Positions 54,291-62,500 of a DNA stretch of 64,000 nucleotides are shown here, in pieces. Position numbers and translations under genes: made by a program. The notes under the pieces were generated by a model that worked only from the letters and a program-made list of their open reading frames with translations, searched no databases and was not told the DNA's origin. Every line of letters begins with the position of its first letter. The first letter of the stretch is position 1. The DNA is from Litchfieldella anticariensis FP35 = DSM 16096 (GTDB lineage: Bacteria; Pseudomonadota; Gammaproteobacteria; Pseudomonadales; Halomonadaceae): NCBI RefSeq assembly GCF_000409775.1, contig NZ_KE332393.1, positions 283,289 through 347,288 of the forward strand, read 5' to 3'.

Positions 54291-54371
54291 GTGAAGCCCG
54301 GCTTGTCATCCTCAGACAGCGCGCCCGTACCCACAGCCTGTTGCGGTGCCATGTGGCGAGCACTAGACTTG

Positions 54372-55655
54372 TCATGCCTGTTGCGGTGCCGGCGTGTCGA
54401 TGACAGCAGGTTGGTGATAGCGGTCCCGGGTCAGCAACGGGACACGACGTTCGCTCCACCACATCCAGACGATCGATACCAGGGTCACCCCGAAGCACAG
54501 CATCCACACGCTGGTCGCGATGCCGGTGATATCCACCAGGGCGCCGAACATGATCGGCAGCAGGAAACCGCCCATGCCGCCGGCCAGGCCGACGATCCCT
54601 GACACCAGCCCCAGGTTGTGGTCGTACTCGTTGGACAGGTACTTGAACACCGAGGCCTTGCCGATCCCCCAGGCGATGCCGACCACGAACAGCGCCAACG
54701 TGAACAGCCAGATCGGCACCCCGAAGCTGAACTCCATCCGTGAACCGTCCACCGTCTGGATGGCGTAGTGGGTATGCGGATAGGACATCACGAACAACGC
54801 CACGAGGCTGGCCCACATGCAACTCCAGGTCACGGCGTGGGCGCCGAAGCGATCGGAAAGCCAACCACCGAAGGCGCGGATCACCCCCGAGGGCAGCACG
54901 AAAATGGTGGCGACCAGCGCGGCCAGCTGGATGCCCATGCCGTATTCCTGCATGTAATAGCGGGTCAGCCACAGCGACACGCCTACGTAGCCACCGAACA
55001 CCACCGAGTAATACTGGCAGTACTTCCAGACCCTGGGGTCGTTGAGCACCCGAAGCTGATCGCGCAGGGCCGGGCGCTCCTGCTGGCGGTGCACCGGGTT
55101 GGTGAAGGTGAAGAACCAGAATATCAGCGCCGTGATCAGCATGATTGCGGCATACAGGTTGGGTACCGCCTGCCAGCCGAGCACGATGATCACCGTGGGG
55201 GCAATATACTTGGTGACCGCCGCCCCGGCGTTACCGGCGCCGAAGATACCCATCGCCAGGCCCTGGCGATCGCGCTCGAACCACTTGGCGGTATGGGTGA
55301 TCCCGACCGAGAACCCGCCGCCGGCCAGGCCGACGACGGTGCCCAGTACCAGGAGTTGCCAGTACTGGGTGGCGAACTGCACGGCCCAGATGGCGGGGAC
55401 AGTGGCCAGCATCAGCAGCATGAACACCGGGCGGCCGCCATAGCGGTCGGTCAGGGCACCCAACGGCAGTCGCACCAGCGAGCCGGTGAGGATCGGCAGC
55501 GCCGCCAGAACCCCAAACTGGGTATCGCTGAGGCCCAGCGTCTCGGCGATGGGTACGCCGATCTCGCCGAACATCGTCCACACCATGAAACACATGGTGA
55601 AGGCGAAGGTGTTGGCGGTCAGCACCGAGAATTGCTTGAAACGAGAGGATGCCAT
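54372..55655 (-). CDS. narK: Nitrate/nitrite transporter, NarK family (NarK1-like)
   Basis: 427 aa, twelve membrane segments, major facilitator. NarK signatures are seen: RLPLGALTDRYGGRPVFMLLML, GLAGGGFSVGITHTAKWF (the nitrate signature with Gly-rich helix) and a second GLAGGMGGFLLPIMFG near residue 365. Nitrate/nitrite exchange or proton-nitrate symport across the inner membrane. GGAG nine bases before ATG, 22 bp after the other narK stop: one operon. No nitrate reductase genes follow within the window; the next gene is convergent. Confidence 0.92.
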   Translation of the reverse strand: MASSRFKQFSVLTANTFAFTMCFMVWTMFGEIGVPIAETLGLSDTQFGVLAALPILTGSLVRLPLGALTDRYGGRPVFMLLMLATVPAIWAVQFATQYWQLLVLGTVVGLAGGGFSVGITHTAKWFERDRQGLAMGIFGAGNAGAAVTKYIAPTVIIVLGWQAVPNLYAAIMLITALIFWFFTFTNPVHRQQERPALRDQLRVLNDPRVWKYCQYYSVVFGGYVGVSLWLTRYYMQEYGMGIQLAALVATIFVLPSGVIRAFGGWLSDRFGAHAVTWSCMWASLVALFVMSYPHTHYAIQTVDGSRMEFSFGVPIWLFTLALFVVGIAWGIGKASVFKYLSNEYDHNLGLVSGIVGLAGGMGGFLLPIMFGALVDITGIATSVWMLCFGVTLVSIVWMWWSERRVPLLTRDRYHQPAVIDTPAPQQA

Positions 55656-55677
55656 GTTCAGTCGCTCCTTGCCGTCA

Positions 55678-57327
55678 TCACGGATTCTTCACGTAGGCGC
55701 TCTTGCGCAGGTAAAACCACCAGTTGACGACCAGGCAGATCGCGTAGAACGCCGCGAAGCCGTACATGGCGAGTTCCGGGGTGCCGGCCTGGATCTGCTC
55801 ACCCATCACCCGCGGGGCGATGAAGGCGCCATAGGCGGCCACTGCCGAGGTCCAGCCAAGTACCGGCCCTTTACGCTGCTGATCGAAGATCACGCCGATG
55901 CTGCGGAAGGTGGAGCCGTTACCGATGCCGCTGGCGGCGAACAACACGATGAACAGGCCAAGGAATGCCCAGAAGTAGACGTTGGGATCGCTGGAGTTGT
56001 AGGCCAGCATCATCACGTATCCGGCGCCGAGGGAGGCTGCGACCATGACCGCCGAGATGATCTGGGTGACGATCGAGCCGCCGATCTTGTCGGCGATCCA
56101 GCCGCCGATCGGCCGGATCGCCGCGCCCACGAACGGTCCCATCCACGCCCAGGTCATGGCGCTCGGAGCATTGGGGTTGGCTACCCGTTCCAGGCTGCCG
56201 TCGGCGGCCCGCTCCATCATCGAGCCGAAGATTACCTCGATGGAGAGTGGCAGGGCCGCCGAGAAGCCGATGAACGAACCGAAGGTGGCGATGTAGAGCA
56301 CCGTCATCGACCAGGTGTGCTTGTCGCTGAAGATGGTGAACTGCTTCTGGATGTTGGGCTTGATCTCGCCCGGAATCAGACGCATCAGCCCCAGCGTCAG
56401 CACGATGGTCAGCGGCAGGGCCAGCCACATATTGAGTAGCCCCAAGCCCACCGGCGGGGGCAGCATCAGGTAGATGCCGATGGCCGAGGTGACCAGGCCC
56501 AGATTGTAGAGACCGAGGATCTTGCCGAAGGCCGCCAGCGGCGAGCCGGGGTTGGGGGTAATGGTGCGCAGGTTGTTCATGCCGAACCAGGCTGCGATGC
56601 ACAGCGGCACCAGCACCACCACGCCGAGCAGGGCCGGATTGTGCAGCCAGGTGGGGGTGCCCTCTGGAATGCGACCGATCAGGGTGCCGCTGGCGCGTAC
56701 CAGTTCCATGGGCTCGCCCGAGAACACCCCGAACACGGCGGCGGTCATCGACAGCGGAATCAGGATCTGCATACCGGTGACGCCGAGGTTACCGAGGCCG
56801 GCGTTCATGCCCAGCGCGTAGCCTTGCTGCTTCTTGGGGAAGAAGGTGCTGATGTTGCTCATCGAACAGGCGAAGTTGCCGCCACCGACACCGGAGACCA
56901 GCGCCAGGAGCTGGAAGACCCACAGTGGCGTGTGTTGACTCTGCAGGGCGAAATAGGCGCCCAGGCAGGGAATGATCATCAACGCGGTGGTCAGGAAGAT
57001 GGTATTGCGCCCACCGGCGATACGGATCATGAACGATGCCGGAATGCGCAGGGTGGCGCCGGCAAGGCCGGCGATGCCGACCAGAGTGAAGAGCTGCGCC
57101 TCGGAAAAGGGGAAGCCGAGGTTGTTCATCTGCACCGTCAACATGCCCCACATCTGCCAGTAGCCGAATGCCACCAGCAGGCAGGGAATCGATATCCACA
57201 AGTTGCGGTTGGCGATGCGCTTGCCCTGGCGTTCCCAGAAGCTTTCGTCCTCGACGTCCCACACATGCAGGTCGCCATTGAGCCGAGGCTTTTCTAGGGC
57301 CTGTAAGTTGACATTGGTATTGGACAT
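55678..57327 (-). CDS. narK: Nitrate/nitrite transporter, NarK family (NarK2-like)
   Basis: 549 aa from ATG 57327 (GAGGGGA upstream). A cytosolic N-terminal part (DVEDESFWERQGKRIANRNLW) precedes twelve membrane segments. Signatures: GLAGATLRIPASFMIRIAGGRNTIF, ALVSGVGGGNFACSMSNISTFFPKKQQGYALGMNAGLGNLG (nitrate signature), SGIGNGSTFRSIGVIF. Longer than the first copy because of extra loop sequence between helices. In Paracoccus and Pseudomonas two such units are fused or adjacent and serve nitrate respiration. The FNR-like site at 57501 suggests anaerobic induction. Confidence 0.92.
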   Translation of the reverse strand: MSNTNVNLQALEKPRLNGDLHVWDVEDESFWERQGKRIANRNLWISIPCLLVAFGYWQMWGMLTVQMNNLGFPFSEAQLFTLVGIAGLAGATLRIPASFMIRIAGGRNTIFLTTALMIIPCLGAYFALQSQHTPLWVFQLLALVSGVGGGNFACSMSNISTFFPKKQQGYALGMNAGLGNLGVTGMQILIPLSMTAAVFGVFSGEPMELVRASGTLIGRIPEGTPTWLHNPALLGVVVLVPLCIAAWFGMNNLRTITPNPGSPLAAFGKILGLYNLGLVTSAIGIYLMLPPPVGLGLLNMWLALPLTIVLTLGLMRLIPGEIKPNIQKQFTIFSDKHTWSMTVLYIATFGSFIGFSAALPLSIEVIFGSMMERAADGSLERVANPNAPSAMTWAWMGPFVGAAIRPIGGWIADKIGGSIVTQIISAVMVAASLGAGYVMMLAYNSSDPNVYFWAFLGLFIVLFAASGIGNGSTFRSIGVIFDQQRKGPVLGWTSAVAAYGAFIAPRVMGEQIQAGTPELAMYGFAAFYAICLVVNWWFYLRKSAYVKNP

Positions 57328-57729
57328 ATCCGTCCCCTCGCTTGCGTGATTCCTCACCGCCAGCCATGAATTACACTGGCGCTGGATATCATTGATGAGG
57401 ACAAAGATATGTCGTGAAAGCGGGCGAATAAATGTGGCTAAAATCGCTGAAAATAATGGGAATACCACTTTGGAGATATGAGAGGTATGACGTTAACCAG
57501 TTGATTTGTAACAAGTATGTCGGGCAGGTCAAAATGGGGTGACGAGAAGTTGGTTCCGGGATTTTTTTGGAGGTATCCATAAAAATTCCCGAGAGTATCG
57601 GTGGGGATATGTCGGCCTGGTAGACCAGAAATGGTTTGCAGTAGCGCAATCTGGATAAGCTTTCTTTAAAGTTTCTCTCTCCGCTGCCGTTATTGCCCTG
57701 AGGAGTAAGTTCATAGCAGGGAATGCGTA
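57328..57729. other. Intergenic region between narK and tpsB
   Basis: About 400 bp, AT-rich. It holds the FNR-like box and a possible narK -10 on the minus strand (CATATCT near 57475). On the plus side nothing beyond GAGGAG (57698-57703) and GGGA near the tpsB GTG can be assigned. Confidence 0.5.
57501..57514 (-). promoter_or_regulatory. FNR/Anr box upstream of narK
   Basis: TTGATTTGTAACAA matches 9 of 10 defined bases of TTGAT-N4-ATCAA. On the minus strand a TATC-containing -10-like sequence follows after about 20 bases, the spacing of a class II FNR-activated promoter for the narK pair. Confidence 0.6.
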
Positions 57730-59445
57730 GTGAATAGACGCCGATTACCGGGCTGGTGGGGATGGATCACGCTCTGTCTGTGGAGTACCACAGCCATGGC
57801 GGTCGATTCACCGCCTGACGTGAGTGCCGGAACGGCCAACGAGAATTTCATTCGTGACGACCAGCAGCGCCTGTTGGACGAGCAGCAGCGCAAGTTGCAG
57901 CAATTGCAACGCCTGCCGGGCAAGCGCGAAGCACCTCCAGCGCCGCCTGAACAACCCCAAGCCCAATGCTTTGCGATCGATACCATCGAGCTGGACGGTG
58001 TCGCCCTGCTCAGCGACCGCCGCCAACACGAATTGAGTGACCCCTTTGCCGGGCGCTGCCTGGCGGTGGATGACCTCAACGAACTGCTGCGACAGATCAC
58101 CCAGGCCTACACCGAGCGCGGTTTCGTCACCTCGCGCGCCTACCTGCCACAGCAGGACCTGTCCCGGCGGCAGTTGCGGGTGGTCGTCGTCGAGGGCCAT
58201 ATCGAGGCGCTGGAAAGCGCGGGTGACACGCCGACGCCCCGCGAACTGGCCATGGCCTCACCGGCCGAGGTGGGCGATCCCCTCAACCTCCGCGATCTCG
58301 AACAACTGATCGACCAGTTGAATCGCCTGCCATCGCGTCAGTCCACCATGGAACTGGTGCCGGGCGAGACGGTGGGCGGCAGCCGTGTCCAGGTCACCAG
58401 CGAGATCGGGCAGCCGCTACGGGTCTCACTGGGGCGCAACAATGACGGCAGCAGCGGGACCGGCGAACAGCAGTGGAGCGCGAGTGTCGAGTGGGATAGC
58501 CCGCTGGGGCTCGCCGACCAGTTCGTCGCCCAGTGGGGCCATGACGTCACACGCCAATCCGATATCGGTTCCAGCAGTCGCTATCTCGGTTACAGCCTGC
58601 CATATGGCGATTGGACGTTCTCCTATAGCTACACCGATAGCGATTACCTCACCGTTGCCGAAGCCAACGGCTTCATCTTCACCCTCGACGGCACGAGCGA
58701 ACGGCACCGGCTACAGGCCGAGCGTCTGTTGTGGCGCGACAGCGTCAGCAAGACGGCAGCCAGTGTCGGCCTCAGTCGCCTGTCGACGCGCAACTACATC
58801 GATGGCGCGCGTATCGAGGTCAGCAGCCAGCGCCTGAGCGAACTGAGCCTCGGCCTCAACCACGGTCGCCGTCTCGGTAAAGCATTGCTCAATGCCGACC
58901 TCGGCTGGCACCGGGGCCTGACCATTCTCGGCGCCCAGGGAGACAGCACCGATATCCCCGGCACACCGAGGGCGCAGTTCGAAAAGACCACCCTGACGCT
59001 GAGCTATCTCCAGCCCTTTTCCCTGTTCCAGCAGTCACTGAGCGTTTCGAGCTTGCTGCATGGCCAGTGGAGCGATGACGTCCTCTACAGCCCGCAACGT
59101 CTGAGCCTTGGCGGCCAGAGTTCGGTACGTGGTTTCAAGGAGCAGTCCCTGAGTGGAGACAGCGGTGGGTACTGGCGAAACCAGCTCACCTGGCAACGCC
59201 CGCTCGATGTTGCCCGACCGGTGTTCGATACCGTCGAAGCCTCGCTGGCCTACGACGTGGGCGTGATCCATCACGGCCAGTACAACCCCGAACTCCACGG
59301 TCGTCTCAGTGGCTATGCCCTGGGCCTCGGCCTGCGCGGTAAGCACCTCGCCGCCAATCTCAGCGTCGCCCACTCGCTCGAACGCCCCGACGCGCTGCCA
59401 CAGCGGGAAACGCCGGTGTATTTCAGTGTCACCGCCTTCTTATAG
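57730..59445 (+). CDS. Two-partner secretion outer-membrane transporter TpsB (ShlB/FhaC/CdiB family)
   Basis: 571 aa from GTG 57730. Signal peptide at residues 1-24 (basic start, LPGWWGWITLCLWSTTAMA), a helical linker (DDQQRLLDEQQRKLQQLQ) expected to act as plug helix, two POTRA domains (about 80-155 and 155-230: FAIDTIELDGVALL, RAYLPQQDLSRRQLRVVVVEGHIE), then a 16-strand beta-barrel. The lid-loop motif VRGF appears in GGQSSVRGFKEQSLSGDSG near residue 465, and the protein ends in an aromatic-rich terminal strand (VYFSVTAFL). It exports the TpsA protein encoded 63 bp downstream across the outer membrane. Confidence 0.94.
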   Translation: MNRRRLPGWWGWITLCLWSTTAMAVDSPPDVSAGTANENFIRDDQQRLLDEQQRKLQQLQRLPGKREAPPAPPEQPQAQCFAIDTIELDGVALLSDRRQHELSDPFAGRCLAVDDLNELLRQITQAYTERGFVTSRAYLPQQDLSRRQLRVVVVEGHIEALESAGDTPTPRELAMASPAEVGDPLNLRDLEQLIDQLNRLPSRQSTMELVPGETVGGSRVQVTSEIGQPLRVSLGRNNDGSSGTGEQQWSASVEWDSPLGLADQFVAQWGHDVTRQSDIGSSSRYLGYSLPYGDWTFSYSYTDSDYLTVAEANGFIFTLDGTSERHRLQAERLLWRDSVSKTAASVGLSRLSTRNYIDGARIEVSSQRLSELSLGLNHGRRLGKALLNADLGWHRGLTILGAQGDSTDIPGTPRAQFEKTTLTLSYLQPFSLFQQSLSVSSLLHGQWSDDVLYSPQRLSLGGQSSVRGFKEQSLSGDSGGYWRNQLTWQRPLDVARPVFDTVEASLAYDVGVIHHGQYNPELHGRLSGYALGLGLRGKHLAANLSVAHSLERPDALPQRETPVYFSVTAFL

Positions 59446-59508
59446 GCGGCGACATCGGCAATGCACGCACGAACAAAACGAAGACAGTGATGCAGGGAAG
59501 CCACCACC

Positions 59509-62500
59509 ATGAACATCCGTAGCCCCTTGAGCCGGTATGTTGCCATCCTCCTCATCAGTGCCCTGTTCTGGCACCCGGTCATCGTGCTCGCCGACGGCAT
59601 CGTCGTCGCCCCCGGCAGCGGCAATACCTCCCTGGACCGGGCCGGCAACGGCGTGCCGGTGGTTGATATCGCCACCCCCAACGGGCGCGGGCTATCGCAC
59701 AACACATTCACCGACTACAACGTCGGCCGCCGCGGCGTCATCCTCAACAACGCCACCCGCAAGCTGCAATCCACCGAACTCGGTGGGCTGATCGTCGGCA
59801 ACCCCAACCTGCGCGGCCAGGCGGCGCGGCTGATCATCAACGAAGTCAACGGCGGCCGGCCCAGTCAGCTCGAAGGCTACACCGAAGTCGCCGGCAGCGC
59901 GGCCAACGTGGTGGTGGCCAACCCTTACGGCATCACCTGCAACGGCTGCGGCTTCATCAACAGCCCGCGGGTCACGCTCTCCACTGGCCAGCCCATCATC
60001 GAGGACGGCGATCTGGAGCGCTTCGCCGTCGACCAGGGGCGGGTGGCGATCGAAGGCCTGGGGCTCGACGCCACCCAGGTCGACCAGTTCGACATCATCA
60101 CCCGCGCCGCCGAGATCAACGCCGCCATCCACGCCAAGCACCTCAACGTCATCACCGGCGCCAACGACGTCGACGCCGAGACCTTGGCGACCAGCGCGCG
60201 CCAGGGCACGGGCGAGGCCCCGGCACTGGCCATCGACTCCTCGGCCCTGGGCGGCATGTACGCCGGCAGCATCCGCCTGGTCGGCACCGAAAGCGGCGTG
60301 GGCGTCAAACTGGCCGGCGACATGGCCGCCAGCGACGGCGACATCCAGATCGATGCCAATGGCCAGCTGCGTCTGGCCAACGCCTCCAGCAGCGGGACGA
60401 TCCAGGCCAAAGCCACCTACGCCACGCTCAGCGGCAACGTCCATGGCAGCCAGGCCGTCACCGTGCGCACCCGCGATGACCTCGACATCGACGTCGACAG
60501 CCGCCTGACCAGCGCCGGCAATATCACACTGAACGCCGGACAGACGATCGACCACCAGGGCACCGTCATCGCCGGCATCGAGAACGACACCTTCCAGCCC
60601 GGCGCCGACCTCACCGTCCGCACCGAGCAACTCGACAACCATGGCCACCTCGCTGCTACCCAGACGCTCACGGTGACCACCACCGCCGCCACCCACAACC
60701 ACGGCCGGCTGCTGGCCAGCGAAATCGCCGTCGATACCGCCACCCTCGACAACCACCCCGACGGCCTGATCGCCGCCGGCACCATCGAGATCGACGCGGA
60801 CAGCGTCGACAACAGCGGCGCCACCATCGAAGCCACCGACACCCTGACGGTCGACGCCAATAAACTGACCAATACCAACGGCGACCTGCGCGCCCTGGGC
60901 GGTGACACCAGCCGCCTCACCATCACCGGCACCCTCGACAACCACAACGGCCGGCTCGAAGTCGCCAGCGACAACGCCACGCTCGACGCCGGTACCTTGC
61001 TCAACGACCAAGGGCAACTCACGCATACCGGCAGTGGGCTGCTACGCCTCGACGCCGATAGCGTCACCAACACCGGCGGCCAGGTGCACGGCACCGGCAG
61101 CGGCGAGGTGACGCTGGACCGGCTCGACGATGTCGGCGAGTGGAAGTTCAACGACGCGCTCGGCTTCACCCTCGACCAGGGCCTCACCCTCGTTGCCGGC
61201 GACACCATTACCAGCGCCACGAGTCTGAACCTAAAAATGGCCAGCCTCGACAACCGTGGCGAACTGCTCGCCAACGACGCTCTCGCCATTCACGCCAGCG
61301 GCGACATCACCAACCACGGCCTGATCTCCACCCGGGGCGACCTCGACGTCACCGCCCGTCACCTCACCCAGCTCGACGGGCGCCTGGCCAGCGGCGGCAC
61401 CTCCACCTACCACCTCGACGGCAAACTCGACAACCAGGGCTTCCTCACCGGCATCGGTGACATCACCATCACCACCGCCCACCTCGACAACCACGGCACT
61501 CTCGGCAGCCAGGGCAACCTCAACATCGACAGCAGCGGCCGCATCGACAACCGCTCCGACAGCCTGCTGTTCGCCGGCGGTGACATGACCCTGTTCGGCA
61601 CGCACCTGTTCAACCGCTACGGCGAGATCTACAGCCGCGGCAATCTCGACTTCGCGCGTAACGACGACCATGCCATGGCGGAGCGCCTCGAGAACCGCTC
61701 GGGGACGATCGAGGCCGAGGGAAACATCACCTTGTCGGCTCTGGAGTTCCTCAATGTCAAGGATGCCTATGAAGAGGTATTCGAGCTTGCCGATAGGGAA
61801 ATAGCGACAGAAAACTATGTGGCAAAGCGGTATCGCCATTGGCTTGGGAGAAATAACAATAATGGATCCATCCCCGATGTATGGGTGCTTGTGTCCCGCA
61901 TGGTATTTCAAGATTTCTCCGTCACGGACATCTTGAAAAATAAAGTGGTAGTAGATTCTCCTGGGAGCCAGATAGTTGCTGGGGAAAACTTGCTGATTAA
62001 GTCGGCTGATTTTCTAAATGGCAATAGCCTGATGGCCGCAAATGGTAATGTGGAGATCGAATCCGATCATTTCCATAATAGGGGAAGTAGTTCAACGATA
62101 ACAACTCGTGTGCGCCAGTATGGAAGGGACATAGAATTTCTAGATGGAGTTCAGGTTTATCAAGTGTCCGACCTTAAGAGTGGATATGCAGCGGATATTG
62201 CGAAGCTGGAAGATATTATAAATGGGATATATGAAAATAATCCTAAAGAGGCAGCTCGAAGAATGCTGGAGCAGATGGAGAAAGAGGGCCCATTGAGCCC
62301 CGGCTCATCATATTTGATAACAGACCAGCGGTATGATTCAGGAAATGGCTATTCAGTGCCCTGGCTGTTATATACAGACACCGAGTCATGGAACCAACCG
62401 AGCGGATCCAGTGCGCCACTTCCCAGTTTCTTCGCCGATATGGCGTTGAAAAGTGATACGCAGGCATATGAAACCACCGGGACGTTATCGCATGCCATGA

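Noticed and set aside
54768..55727. 319-aa ORF on the plus strand
   Set aside because: Antisense to narK, highly polar His/Gln/Arg-rich translation with no family likeness.
59692..61026. 444-aa ORF on the minus strand
   Set aside because: Antisense to the TpsA gene; Gly/Val/Asp-rich sequence is the expected shadow of high-GC beta-helix repeats. The 62671-63918 minus ORF is rejected for the same reason.
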